A stretch of 64,000 bases of DNA, from NCBI RefSeq assembly GCF_037126465.1, contig NC_088203.1, positions 85,126,668 through 85,190,667 on the forward strand, written 5' to 3'. This document shows positions 1 through 10,562 of this stretch, in pieces (position 1 is the stretch's first letter; every line of letters starts with the position of its first letter). The notes under the pieces were generated by a model that worked only from the letters and a program-made list of their open reading frames with translations, ran no database searches and was not told the origin of the DNA. The position numbers and the translations under genes were made by a program. The DNA comes from Ornithodoros turicata (Eukaryota > Arthropoda > Arachnida > Ixodida > Argasidae).

Positions 1-671
1 TTGTCCCGTTCGCTAGCGGTCTCATACGGATTTCACGAGCAATAAAATCAGAAACGTGGGTGTTCTAGGACGTACGGATATCGTTGATATTGTCGTATTT
101 CCTGAGGATCACACCGAGGAAATTCGCCAGAGAAGAGGCGACCATAAAAGTGGGCGGTGGTTCTCCTGTCGCGGCATCCTTTGATGAATTATGAGCGATG
201 AAGGTGCCGCCAAAAAAACAGCGGGGAATCTTTTTTTGGGTGCACGCTTCTTCGCGTGTGCAATATCAACTCCCTGCTGGCTATCGGGACAGGTGCTCGA
301 CCGGAAACTCACGCGGACAACACGCCAATCAGGACACACTTCGATTTAGCCAATTCGCTAGACTGGCCGTAACAAACTTGCTCGGCTGATGTGTGCAACA
401 TCGATTTTGGATATGCGTATACCGTGCTATTCGAAGCAACAGCTAGGTTTTAGGGTAAAAAGTTCATTCCTTCGACAGTTCGTCTTTTGTCACGTAAGGA
501 CGTGGAATTCCGGTTCCTAATTGCTTAATCGCGCACGGCATGCAGCCAATCTCATTGTATACCGAGATTGAAACAGTGGAATAGTGTAGTTAATGAGAAC
601 AAAGATCAGTTTAATATATACTTCGTTCAAGATTTGTGAACAGATACAATACAGATCACGGTGAGTAAGTA
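1..671. other. Unassigned left edge, no gene recognised
   Basis: I see no convincing coding frame, RNA gene or repeat here. The open frames are short (at most about 76 codons), overlap on both strands and show no family motif. Composition is mixed and unremarkable. It may be intergenic or intronic DNA. Confidence 0.5.
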
Positions 672-673
672 TA

Positions 674-884
674 CAGGGTGTTCAAAATTAAGCTTTCACG
701 AGCGCTACGCAAACACAGCGATGACAGGAAACCGGATTATAACTTTACGCTACTTGTGTAAGAAACAGGTGCTGCTAATTATGTAGCACCTGTTTCTTAC
801 TCAAGGAACAGACAAAGTAGCACCAGTTTTCTTTTGTTCGCCTATTTATAAAGTGCTAGTGAAAGCATAATTTTGAACACCCCG
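674..884. mobile_element. Tc1/mariner-type MITE with about 32-bp TIRs and TA target duplication
   Basis: The left end starts CAGGGTGTTCAAAATTAAGC and the right end, read on the minus strand, starts CGGGGTGTTCAAAATTATGC. The arms match over about 32 bp with a few mismatches. Both ends are flanked by TA (672-673 and 885-886), the duplication expected of the IS630/Tc1/mariner superfamily. At 211 bp it is too short to encode transposase, so it is a non-autonomous element moved in trans. A perfect 16-bp hairpin sits near its centre. The superfamily is inferred from the TA duplication and terminal motif only. Confidence 0.75.
758..800. repeat. Perfect 16-bp hairpin inside the MITE
   Basis: GTAAGAAACAGGTGCT (758-773) is followed after 11 nt by its exact reverse complement (785-800). 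The element's outer arms have diverged while this internal stem has not. It could be structural in the MITE or a trace of fold-back template switching. Confidence 0.8.
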
Positions 885-1109
885 TATATGGAAGTGAGTT
901 GCCATATAACAAGCAACCGCATAAATAGGCAGTATATTTCAGCGCAGTGTAGGGCAGGCCAATATCGTCTCGATGGCCGCGATTATCCTCAAGGCGCTGA
1001 GTGTCACGCAACGCGAGGGGGACGTCGGATTTTGATGTACGTGTGTCGTAAAATGTTGGAGTTAATACACAGAACAACCAATGTGATTATGTGACTGGTG
1101 GTTAGTGAT

Positions 1110-1330
1110 GGTAGTGCAATTGCTTGCAGTAGTCGGCTGCGCTCAGGCGGGCAACGTCACAACTACTGCATGGGAGGGGGGGGGCGGGATCCTGCGTCCT
1201 GGGCCGGCTTCACAGGGGACTGTGCCGAGGAAAACTCAGGGACACTCACACAGCACAGCCGGCGCATTCGGCGGATTCCAACCCGCGTCACCTCCCAGTC
1301 TCGGCGTGCAGTGGCATCATCGCAGCCACC
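1110..1330 (-). mobile_element. tRNA-derived SINE, type with CGTGACGT-like tail
   Basis: On the minus strand the copy has a degenerate tRNA-like B box (GGTTGGAATCC), a conserved body with GTTTTCCTCGGCACAGT-like sequence, then GCCGGCCCAGGACGC, and a tail with GACGTTGCCCGCCTGAGCGC and GCCGACTACTGCAAG. The same tail occurs in the copies at 6783-7020 and 47832-48060. Pol III would have transcribed such an element from the internal A and B boxes. The head is diverged and I see no clean target duplication. Confidence 0.65.
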
Positions 1331-2212
1331 AGGCAAAAGCAGCTGGTGCCATGGTGGTGATATATCTGTGATCTGGGACCACAGCGCCGTTGCTCGTATC
1401 CGTGCACTGAACTCGACACAGCTCTCACTGCCTAAATATAGAAAGCCTACTTACTCGTTGACGTGACGCAACAACTATAAGGGTCAGCTAATCAGGACTG
1501 TGTTTTCAACGGCCGTATAGCCAACCGCGAACGTCCTTTCAGCGGTCGTAGCCATGGCGACGAGCCACCATCAGCCGCATGAGCAGCCACTGTCGTCTGC
1601 GAGTAGTGAACTTCCCCGGGCCCCGCGCACTAAGTGGTAAAACAAAATAAAGCGCAATACGGTCCCATATTTTTCTCGAGACTAATTTTCTGGACAGCGT
1701 GCAGGAATTTTACTCTACAGGTTCAAATTTGCGTAGTTAGCTGCAATCATCTGCGACTTCTTGAATTCGCAGAATGGCGAATCGCGGTAGCAGACGGATT
1801 CTGACTTTATGTGACCGCATAGCGAAGGAGGGAGAGGAGGCGTTGAGCAGGCCTTCTGTATCCACTCACTAGGTGGCGTTGACGCAGCACATATGCTCGC
1901 TTTTGAGCGGATGGGGCTTGGGGTAGCATCGCTTGCGGTGCTGTTCCTGGGAAGGTTTTTTTAAAAAAATATGCTCTCTTCGTCTTCATCCTAGTCCACG
2001 TGAGGTTCGTCGTTTGACATCGTCTTGGCCGAAGGGCAGAGCGATGCAAGGTCAAAGGTTTGGCCCAGCACAAGCGCAACCAAGCTCAAGTGATGCGCCT
2101 GCACCAAAGAAAAGTGATGTCCAGCGTCTGTGCACTCATGCCCACTCGGAACACGCATCACCAAATTCAACTTCCGAACCAACTTAAAAACATACTTTAA
2201 GTGTAACGGATT
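1331..2212. other. Unassigned, one short Kozak-like ORF
   Basis: No recognisable gene. At 1554 an ATG in good context (gccATGG) opens a 28-codon frame ending with TAA at 1640. The stop overlaps a GTAAAA splice-donor-like sequence, so a first coding exon is conceivable but not supported by anything else. A T/A-rich patch lies near 1960-1970. Confidence 0.35.
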
Positions 2213-2224
2213 TTATAGTGCTAT

Positions 2225-2520
2225 AGAGCACGGAGCACGTGCTGGTCACCTGCCAACGCTTTGACTCTAGTCGGCGAACACTGAAGAACGCCCTCGCGAA
2301 ACTTGACAACCGACCTTTTAGTATTGATAAGGTACTGAGGAGCTGGCCAAAGCAGCACTAGCAACCTGCGCTGTGTGCCCTGGCGAACTAATTCAAGGAC
2401 ATACATGCTGAAATAATATTTTAAATCATTCAGTGCTTTCACACGTCAAGCGTCCTGGAACAGTTGGTCGCACCAGTGCGACCTACGTTTCCATTTTTTT
2501 CCTACTTCTATTCTATTCTA
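2225..2520 (+). mobile_element. 5'-truncated non-LTR retrotransposon copy with 12-bp TSD
   Basis: The insertion is bounded by exact copies of TTATAGTGCTAT at 2213-2224 and 2521-2532. Its start encodes the conserved C-terminal ORF2 motif EHVLVTC followed by KLDNRPFSIDKVLRSWPK, the same region seen in the larger non-LTR copies here. It ends in a short TTCTA-rich tail. The frame is broken soon after by stops. Severe 5' truncation with a target duplication is the normal product of target-primed reverse transcription. A related 3' end lies at 14520-14708. Confidence 0.85.
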
Positions 2521-2532
2521 TTATAGTGCTAT

Positions 2533-5139
2533 CAAATCAAGCGACGCCTGATGAAGCTGCTCCGCAGAGGCAGTCTTTTCGTTTAAATTTTTGTATCTTT
2601 GTTTGTTTTTTGTCTCTCTCTCTCTCTTTTTTTTTTTTTTTCATTAACAGTCCAGGAGTGGCTGAAGTCATTGGGCGATAGATTCAATTTCCTTGTTCCA
2701 TTACTAAACACACGTGATTTTAAATCTAATCACTGTGAGACGTACCCTTAAAGCCCCATTAGTACCCAGGTGACAACCAAAGTTACATTTCAGAAACAGA
2801 AACCGCGTATATACCTCCCTCTAGCAGCTGAAAAGCAGCTTAAGTAACACGTCCCAACGTAAACCTTTCCTCGGATACTCTTCAGTTGGGACCCTCGCGT
2901 TAAAAATTGGTGAACCCTCCGGTCAGTATATAGGAGCAGACGACCGTCTATGACGTCATAGCCCTTGCGCATCCGGGTGGCGGCCGGTTTTTGGGCGGAT
3001 GCCGTCGAGGAATGCCGAGGAGCTAGCTCGCCCACGCCGCCATCCCCCTCCCTTCGTTGTTGTGGTTGTTCACTGCCGTACGGACGATCAGTTGGAATGC
3101 GTCCCCGCTGCTTTCATTTGTTCCCCTTGTGTAAGCAGCAATCAGATCGAGCGCGATGCCGTGCTTTCTGTATGTATTTGTTGTTTTTCAGCAAGCCGCA
3201 CGGTGTTCATCGATCATGGACCCATACACTGACGTTGGTCGCTTTGCGATGTGTCGACCTGCGGGACTGGTACTGTTCGGATGGAGGAGCGGAGGTTCAA
3301 CCGGAACAGATAACAGATGGACAGATCTTGCACGCCTTGGGTTTCTTCTTCATGTATTCTCTCAAAGAACAAAAAACAGTTCATGGCCGTCGAAGAGGGG
3401 CAACAATCGAGTGCGCGTCAACGCACGTGTGAAACCGTTGCGCGTCCTTACTTTGAGGGGCAGTACACCGTCCCACGATAGGGTGGCAAGAGAATAGCGG
3501 CCGTAGAAATTGCGCATGTCTAAGTTAGCGGCATACCGCATATCTTATCTTATCTCGTCATATCTTATCTGATCTTAGCGGCATATCTTAGTTAGCGGCT
3601 TAAACTGTCGCTTTTAACACCTTCGTTGCGTCTCTGAGACAGAATCTAAACCTAATTACATGGAGCTGCAGGCGCCTGTAGTAGCAGTCACCCTGCTCTA
3701 ACACTGTTTCTTTCCTTTTTTCCTTTTACTTTACTTAGTTTCATGATCATCCTACGGTTTTTTTTCCTTCTTTTTTGGCTATTTCTCACCGGTTCGATTC
3801 CTTTGGGCAAGGTAGAATGACTGAGCTTCACTGCATAACACAGCGCCTTGCCGAATGGTATCGTTGTCTCCACTGAGTTTTCGAAAACCAGGGAAGCGTC
3901 TTTCTATGACACTTTCAATTTCCGTTAATTGTCGGAAGTACTCCCCGCTCTCTCAACAAACCAGGAGTGAATAGGTTAACACGTTGCAGGACTTGTTTGT
4001 GGTGTGATTCTGAGTTCTTGGGTCCCTAAGTGGTTTGGCTGGAATACAATAGAGAGGAAAGCTACCCTGTTTTCACATTCACTCTCCCTCAGGCCCTTCA
4101 ATTTCAAATCTAATGATGTGCCAACATCAACATTTTCCAACCAGTTTAATGCCTATGTACATCACTTACTACTTCGAACGCCAAGGACAGGCCGACATAA
4201 GCGCAACAGAGAAAGCCAGGCATTTCTACTTCTTCACTCACAGCCAAAGGTGAAGCCAATGAGGTTAAACGGGAGGAAGTTCACATCCACAGGTGCATGC
4301 GGGGCCCCCGGGGCAAACACACACACACTTTCTCTCAAACTACATTATCCGCAGGAGGGGCAGCAGCAAAGGGAGTATTTGATCCCCCCTCCCCCCCCCC
4401 CCTCCTTCGTATTACATCCGTGTTGCGGCCCTACCTGTTTTCTTCTTTGTCTATGATTCTTGTTATTAAAGCGACATTGTTTTATGAGTTTGATTGTTTC
4501 TCTTTTTTTTTTCTTCTGTGCTCTTTTCGGGCACGTCAGTTTTCAGTAAATGGAAGGCTCACGGATTCCCCGGTTCCTTGTGTCACGATTGTGCCCCTCC
4601 CTCCCTTCCTCCCCCTCTCATTCCCCTCCCTGCCGCGCCCTCAAGCAAGCTTCAGTGCTAGATTTCAGCGTTCTTACACGACGCGTGGAAGGGAATACTA
4701 CTTCATGTTCTCTGCTTCCATGTGGCAATTATACTTTCCGCAGAAATTAGGACCCTGTGCTCGTATCTTACCCATTTTGTATAGTCGTTATTATAGGTTC
4801 CTTTAGTTATTAGGTATTAGGACAAAATCTCGGCATTCGCGGATGCTGGACAGTTCTTGAGGCGACTCTGTATACGTGTGACGTGTTCCAACCCAGCGAT
4901 GAGGAAAAAGAAAGCTCCGAGTCCAGACGTGAGGAATATCCACATAGATTGGTAACGTGTTATACACATGATGTGGATGCACTCGTGAGACTTCAGATTA
5001 CTCTGTAAAGAACTTTCACTTCCGACGTCCAAGATGACGGTCCGTCTGAAACAGAGAAACCTGGCTGTGGGAACTGATGGGTTACAGCGTCTGCTCTTTA
5101 GTTGTACCTCTCAGGTCACGGAGCTTTTGGTGATATTGG
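2533..5139. other. Unassigned, with pyrimidine tracts and TATCTTA repeats
   Basis: No gene is recognised. The stretch holds a CT then T tract at about 2611-2641, a CRE-like palindrome TGACGTCA at 2951-2958 in a GC-richer patch (2940-3130), tandem TATCTTA-type repeats at 3541-3597, T tracts near 3715-3775 and a C run near 4385-4402. The longest frames (155 and 169 codons near 2965-3432 and 4297-4806) are low-complexity, overlap other frames and have no family motif. Confidence 0.4.
3541..3597. repeat. Degenerate TATCTTA tandem repeat
   Basis: ATATCTTATCTTATCTCGTC and similar units recur over about 57 bp. It is a short simple-sequence array without a gene context. Confidence 0.6.
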
Positions 5140-5260
5140 TGAAAGGGCTCGCAGTTGTCGACCTCAGAGAGGTGGGCACGTCACGACCGACGCCCTGGGG
5201 GAATGTTCGTCCTGGGCCGACTTCTAAGGGAACTGTGCCAAGAGTTCCCTCAGAAGTCGG
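5140..5260 (-). mobile_element. SINE 3' fragment, inverted against the next copy
   Basis: The plus strand reads GGCACGTCACGACCGACGCC and then GTCCTGGGCCGACTTC with GGGAACTGTGCC, which is the reverse complement of the shared SINE body and of the CGTGACGT-type tail. The tRNA head is missing. It abuts a second SINE in the opposite orientation, so the two share an inverted GCCGACTTC segment. Confidence 0.55.
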
Positions 5261-5261
5261 C

Positions 5262-5505
5262 CCAGGACTTTGAGGTCACGATAAGGACAGGGAGGTGCTG
5301 GCATCGAATCCCATCGCCAGCTGCGTTGTCCGAGGTTCTTCCTGAGTTTCACGACGGACTTTCTGTTCGGTAGTGTTAAACGCTGTGGTCGGAGAAGGAC
5401 GCGTACTGACCTCCTGTCTCTTCGACTCCTTCCTGCCGTCCTAGTTCCAGTCAACGTCTCTAGACCGATCATAGCCACAGTTGCGTCGCTGTGCGAGAAC
5501 ATTGC
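5262..5505 (+). mobile_element. Diverged SINE copy, type with TTGCTTCGCGG-like tail
   Basis: The copy carries a B-box-like GGCATCGAATCCCATCG, a body with TTGTCCGAGGTTCTTCCTGAG and a 3' part with CTCCTTCCTGCCGTCC and GATCATAGCCACAGTTGCG. This matches the order in the full copies at 5778-6065 and 61238-61515, which lie on the minus strand. It is older and more diverged than they are. Confidence 0.55.
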
Positions 5506-5750
5506 GCATGATGCATCGTAATAGCGCTGTTGCCTTCCCCCCCTTTTTTTTCTGCAATATATTAATGTGCACTAATTGCTTCATCGTCGTCTCGCCACGA
5601 GTTATCAATAATTGCTTACGTTGCGTGAGACAATTTTGTAGCTTTGTAGAGGGCGACGACGGTCTTCAATTCTGCAGTTTGTCCTTACAATTGAAACAGA
5701 CTCATTAGTGAAAGAATTAAAAAAGTGGACGCGAGTTGGTGTATAGTATA

Positions 5751-6330
5751 CAGGGCGTTTCTTTTTGTCCTTTAGATTTTTTTAAAGTCCGTGTTAGCGC
5801 CGCGAAGCAACTGTCGCTATGAGCGGCGTACACACGTGGACAGATGGAGAGAGGACAGCAGGAAGGTGTGAAGGACAAAAGGGTTAGTATGCGTCCTGGG
5901 CCGACTTCAGGAGGAACTGTGCCGACATTCGTCTGGAAAGTCTTCGGAAAACCCAGGGAAAACCTCCGACAGCACAGCAGGTGACAGGATTCGAACCCGT
6001 GTCACCTTCCAGTCTCGGCGTGGAAAGCGATCATCCTATAACCACCATGCCACGGGAGCTGGTGTGTCCTTTAGATATTTCATTTAAAAAAATCTATGAG
6101 AGCAGCATAGATGTTGTTTTTGCAGTTGAGCTATTCGGCAAGGATTCGCAAGGGGGACTCCATCTCGAAGAGAGTATGTAACAACAAGGTGGATAGTTAC
6201 CTAAAATTCATGAATTAACGCTTTAATTAGGGAATTTCGGGAAAAAGCGAGATAGCAGAATAGGAGGCAACCCTCGTTTAAAGCCATGCTGTCCTTTAAA
6301 AACCTTGAAACGAACGCGTGCCGTCAAATA
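5751..6330. mobile_element. MITE-like fragment interrupted by a SINE
   Basis: It starts with CAGGGCGTTTCTTTTTGTCC preceded by TA. After a nested SINE it resumes with CTATGAGAGCAGCATAGATG and CCTAAAATTCATGAATTAAC, then GCGAGATAGCAGAATAGGAG. The same motifs occur in the elements at 22437 and 49840, so the three belong to one family. The right terminal repeat is not visible, so the far boundary is approximate. Confidence 0.55.
5778..6065 (-). mobile_element. Full-length tRNA-derived SINE with 11-bp TSD
   Basis: Flanked by GTCCTTTAGAT at 5767-5777 and 6066-6076. On the minus strand: an A-box-like TGGCATGGTGGTTA, a B box GGGTTCGAATCC, a body with CCCTGGGTTTTCCGAAG, GACGAATGTCGGCACAGTTC and GAAGTCGGCCCAGGACGC, then a second module ending CACAGTTGCTTCGCGGCGC and an A-rich tail next to the TSD. 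Layout and target duplication are those of a SINE mobilised by LINE machinery. It resembles tick SINEs such as Ruka as I remember them; this was not checked. Confidence 0.85.
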
Positions 6331-6714
6331 TCCATCGCAAGGAGATGCAGCGTTATCAGTACTTGTCAACTTCATAGTGAGCAATGATATCGAATCTGCA
6401 TTTTAGGACAGCGTTCTAGGCATCTGTCGCCGAATTCCTCGTTCCTGTTATAATTTATCGCAATTCCTTTCACTTCTAGGGAATGCAGCTACGCATGCGC
6501 ACATACAGTTCGGTGACCGGAAGGGGTGATGTTTCTCTCTTTTTCTCTTTTCATCTTTCCATTTTTCTTTTTCCTTTCTGTGGGGTTCATCCAGTTAGGG
6601 GTTCTTCATATTGGTAGCAGAATTCATCAAGTGAGGAATTCAGTTTCTTCCTCTTTTTTTTTTTTTTTGCATTCAAACTCAACTCAACTCCATCGGCGAA
6701 CATCGCTATGCAGA
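6331..6714. other. Unassigned T-rich spacer
   Basis: No gene or clear element. It contains pyrimidine tracts near 6535-6575 and 6645-6670. A short CAACTCAACTC motif at about 6679-6692 resembles the pentamer tail of the non-LTR copy at 20965-21379, so a retroposon tail may end here. Confidence 0.4.
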
Positions 6715-7165
6715 TGAGCCGAAACCAAAATCGTGCGTCTCGCAGGAGCGGGTGACCTTCACCGACGGAGGCTTATCTGGCGGTGGTGGTCGTGGAGCTC
6801 CTTGCCGTAGTCGGCCATAAGCGGGCACACGTCACGACTATCGCACGTGTGTGTGTGTGGGGGGGGGGGAGGGGACCGTTCGTACTGGGCCTACTTCCCA
6901 GGGAACTGTGCCGCCATTTGTTCCAAAGCGTCTGAGGAATACCCGAGATAGACAGCATGCACAGGCGGCGCCCGGGTTCAAACCCGGGTCACCTCCCAGT
7001 CTCGGCGAGGAATGCCACCTGGGCCGCAAAGCGATCGATCTGGCTAGCGGAGCAGCACCTATCCAATCATCTCCGTCGCTCCATAGCACGTGACCCTCTG
7101 ATGAACGAGCGCTGTACTCCCTGCGCTCCCGATCGGCGCCGTTTCGGTTTCTACTGATTTGCATA
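6715..7165. mobile_element. MITE fragment interrupted by a SINE
   Basis: GCCGAAACCAAAATCGTGCG, then GACCTTCACCGACGGAGGCT, and after the SINE GATCGATCTGGC and CAGCACCTATCCAATC, align in order with 22676-22880 of the 0.9 kb MITE, which lacks the SINE. The shared family sequence on both sides of the SINE shows the order of events: MITE first, SINE second. Confidence 0.6.
6783..7020 (-). mobile_element. tRNA-derived SINE, type with CGTGACGT-like tail
   Basis: On the minus strand: B box GGGTTTGAACCC, then GGTATTCCTCAGACGCTTTG, GGCGGCACAGTTCCCTGGGA, GTAGGCCCAGTACG, a run of C, a CA microsatellite and the tail GTCGTGACGTGTGCCCGC with GGCCGACTACGGCAAGGAGC. Head and middle match the 5778-6065 SINE but the 3' module differs. 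Confidence 0.75.
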
Positions 7166-8036
7166 GTAAAATTAGGCGACGGATATTCCAAAGCACATGC
7201 GCATTTCGGGATGTTTTTAAAAGTGGAATGGCTTTCAAGGAGGATTGCCTCTCATTCTGCTGTTTAACTTTTACCCGAGTTCCCATTTTTAAAGAGTTAA
7301 CTAACGAACTTTTAGTCATCTTGTAGTTAGATACTCTGTTCGAGAAGATGTCCGCCTGACCGTATAACTGAACTGCAGAAACGGCAAACAGGTCACGTTC
7401 CCTTAAGTTTGAGGAACGCACAAAGTGATTCGGCTCACAATTCAACACTCAAAGTGATTGCCGAGCAGTAAGCCTGCAGGAAACAGTTTGATGTACGTCG
7501 TTCCGATCGTTCATGTGACCGACACTTGACGTAATTAATTTACTTTGTAATTATTAGCTAATTATCTATTCATTGTTACAAGGTAGAACCTGTACTTGCT
7601 CACACAAATCACTACATATTATCTCCACTATTCTAATGTATCCATGACTGGAATGCCCTGCCTCAAGGAATAGTTAGCTGAGCTCGATAATAATAAATTT
7701 AAGCTACTCTGTAAATACGCACTTTTCATGATTCTTGCGTTAGTCCTGCGTGACACAATTCGTGATTATGTTTTTACTTTCAAACCATGTTCCCCTCATG
7801 TAATGTGTCCCTTGAGCAACTCCTTTGAGGTAAATAAAATGAATTGCGCATTAAATATATTTATAAAATCAAACTTAATTAATTAATTTAATTAAAAGTC
7901 GCCAAAGAAAATTATACGCCCAAAGCCTTGCAGTCCTCTCCAACTAAGAGAACTCCTAACCCCCCTAAATTTATGTTACCTTGCCGGTGGTGCTGGTGGT
8001 GCAAGTGAAAGAGCTCGCCGTTGGACAACGTCACGA
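7166..8036. other. Unassigned AT-rich DNA with a SINE tail remnant
   Basis: Mostly AT-rich, with a TTAATTAATTTAATTAAA patch near 7877-7895. A short remnant near 7985-8035 (AGCTCGCCGTTGGACAACGT then CACGACC) resembles the CGTGACGT-type SINE tail. I see no coding region. Confidence 0.45.
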
Positions 8037-8456
8037 CCAATACAACAACAACAATAAATGAAGGAGAAGTGATGATGACATGGTACGTTTCCCCGTGGTA
8101 GCCACAGGACCCTACCCCACTTCACAGAGGTTAATATGAAAGGATGAATTATATGGTGAACGCGAAGCGACGACAGGTCGGAGTGCTGTTTAGTGCTGTT
8201 TCAATGAGTCCAGTGGGTTGCACGAAGGCAAAATGGGAGCGAAGAACCCGGCACTGATGCGCAGGAGAGCTCCATGGGCGAAGTACTTTGGACAAGCTGA
8301 ATGGTCTATGGTCAAGGCACTCAACTTGGCGTCGAAACACCCGGCGTTCACACGTGCACCCGTCACAGTCCTCGATGGTATGGAGGATCGTAGCTGGGGT
8401 GTGGCAAGCTGGGCACAGCGCCGTGTTACCGTATCCCAGCTTAACCCGGAACACAC
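8037..8456 (-). mobile_element. 5'-truncated I-like non-LTR copy
   Basis: The minus strand encodes, with frameshifts, the C-terminal ORF2 zinc-binding region: VKLGYGNTALCPACHTPAT, HTIEDC and VFRRQVECLDHRPFSLSKVL. This is followed by the 3' UTR with CCTGTGGCTACCACGGGG and the AACAACAACAATAAATG tail seen on the plus strand. It is the same family as 34444-36274 and 11729-12605. Only the last few hundred bases of the parent element are present. It is a dead copy. Confidence 0.8.
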
Positions 8457-10423
8457 ATAGAAATCTTACGGAGAGAGGCTAGAATGAAAGCTGGGGAGGA
8501 GGATCGGAGGAGAGCAAAGCACTTGAACGCTCTTCCCTCTCTCAATGTATGCGCTCGGAAGCAGCCATATTGAATCAGCCAATGAAACGTCGTGTATTTC
8601 CAGCCCGTGAAAGCAGCCACAGTTCCAAAAACTGTTGCAACACTTGCTCGGTTGCTCCTCTGCTTCCGTGGGCTACATATTTTGTCCGTGTCCGCCCCTA
8701 TCCAGGCTTGTAGTCAAGGCTGGTTGAGGCAGCGGCGGAGACGGCGTCCCCATGTGGCGTCCGTGTCGTGTCCGTTTCTTCGTGTGTGTACGTGTTTTCA
8801 TATATCTTACGGTTTCATGGGTTCTGGTGGTGTGTTACTGTTCCAAAAAACATTTTTGGCGTTATGCTTGCTGTATGCTTACTGGATTCCTTTGCTTGCA
8901 TGCGCCGCGACAACAGTAGCTGGTTCAATATGGCGCTCCCCTCGCCTGTACGTCCCAGTTTCGGAGGTTTCCTTCTAGCATACTCCTTAAGACTTCTATG
9001 GGAACACAGGAGTGAAGGCGAACGTTGGATCGTATTGGCGATTCCAGCGAAGCCGTAGCCACCTGGCGACGATTTCGGAAAACTGCGAGTGGAGGTCCGG
9101 CAGCGGGTCCGGACAGGGAAGTGGTATGGCGATACACGTTTCTCTTGCTTATGGACAGAATGCCTGCAGCAAAGAATGTATCGACATCGAAAAGAGGAAT
9201 GTTGCACTACTAATTTATTCTCAGTCTGTCGAAAATGTCCCACGCTTTCTTTTGTTTCCCTAATCAAGAAGAACGGAACGGAAGTCCCATGTGTCGACCG
9301 AGTTTCCGGACCAACTCTGTTACCACGATACTATCTTAATATTAATCTTAGTAATACCAAACGAGGAACCCGCATTTCTTTGTCGTGTTGATATATAAGC
9401 ATTTTCAGACCTCAGGCAAAGAAAACAATATCACCGTACTAATGCGGCGTAGACAAGCATCCACTATGGATGTTCTCTGGGATTGAAAGCTTCTGTCTAG
9501 TGCCGTACACGTATCAACGAATGATTCGCAAAGATAAAAATATCACACCAAGTTGTACGTAAATACAAAGAGCGGTATAGAGAAAACAAATACTTCACTT
9601 TGCCAGAGCGTCTCTTACAGCGCTCAGATGTTCACCGCACAGCATAATGCACGTTAAATAGCTGCACATGTATGGTGTAAAGTGAAGACAAGGTGTCAGA
9701 TATACGCGTGTACGCCAAGGGATTTCAAAATATGTATTGTTCACGTATACCTTTGACATACAGTCACAGAGTTCTGAAAACATCAGGGTCAGAGCTAATG
9801 TCATATGAGCACGCTATCTTCACCACACGAAACAAACAAAATAAGTGTTATCTTGAGCTGTTGCAAATGCCCATGTGAACGTTAACTTGTGCATTACAAT
9901 TTTATGATTACTTCTCTATATTCCGACAAAAAGTATCAATTAATGAAGACACTACACTTCCAACGGAGCCGTTGTTCCCTTGATTGCAACACTCACACGT
10001 AAATACGAGGGACTATCGGAGGAGAAACTCAAACATGCGATTGCTTGCAGACTAGTAATCCACATTCGAAAACACATGAAATGTCACTCTTCTTGGAAAC
10101 ATATCCCTGCTTTGCCTTCTTAAATTCTAAAATGCCCCCTTTGTTCACTCGACTCCCGACGTTTGTAAACAAACTTCGAAGACGGGAACTTTTTGCTTAG
10201 TTTTCTGAGTTGAACTGCACAGTATGATATGACCAGATGACAAAGTTCATTCCTTTTTCATGAAACATGCCCATTTGTGGGTATTAAAAACTGAAACAGA
10301 TGAACATAATTAGGCCGACACCTTGCCGACTACGCTTGCTTCGCTCGGGACTCGGGAGACCTCCTTTCGTCCGCCATCTTGGAAGTTCGCGGCGCCACCT
10401 ATAGTTCGTTGGAATCGCGAATA
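8457..10423. other. Unassigned 2 kb, no gene recognised
   Basis: Several overlapping frames of 80-150 codons occur at 8590-9390 on both strands, but none shows a family motif or a clear coding bias. A YY1-like motif CCGCCATCTTGG lies at 10371-10382 in a GC-richer patch. Nothing else stands out. Confidence 0.4.
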
Positions 10424-10562
10424 GACGTAGACGTGGCGTAAAGCTGCGACGGAAGCCATCTGGCATTTTAAATGATAATGACGGGTTCACTGCATGAAGG
10501 AGTGCCACTGAGTGATGTCATGGCGCCAATGCTGGCCGGCCAAGGGTGACACCAACGCAGAC
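10424..10562 (-). mobile_element. Internal non-LTR fragment, both ends lost
   Basis: On the minus strand the fragment reads LLHAVNPSLSFKMPDGF, matching LLHAVDPSLSFRMPGGF in the element at 34444-36274. The nucleotide match continues through GGCCAAGGGTGACACCAACG. Neither the 3' tail nor upstream RNase H is present, so this is a small orphan piece. Confidence 0.7.

Noticed and set aside
2965..3432. 155-codon frame next to a CRE-like TGACGTCA
   Set aside because: Several overlapping frames are open at once and the protein has no motif; one 8-bp motif is expected by chance in 64 kb.
3541..3597. Regular TATCTTA repeats as a CRISPR-like array
   Set aside because: The units are contiguous and of 5-7 bp without spacers; this is a simple-sequence repeat in a eukaryotic genome.
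5990..6060. Possible tRNA gene on the minus strand
   Set aside because: A and B boxes are present, but this is the head of a SINE with a target duplication, and the cloverleaf is degenerate.
8590..9390. Cluster of overlapping frames on both strands as a host gene
   Set aside because: No frame dominates, there is no conserved motif, and no splice pattern is evident.
10371..10382. YY1-like CCGCCATCTTGG as a promoter
   Set aside because: An isolated 12-bp motif without other promoter features or a nearby gene.
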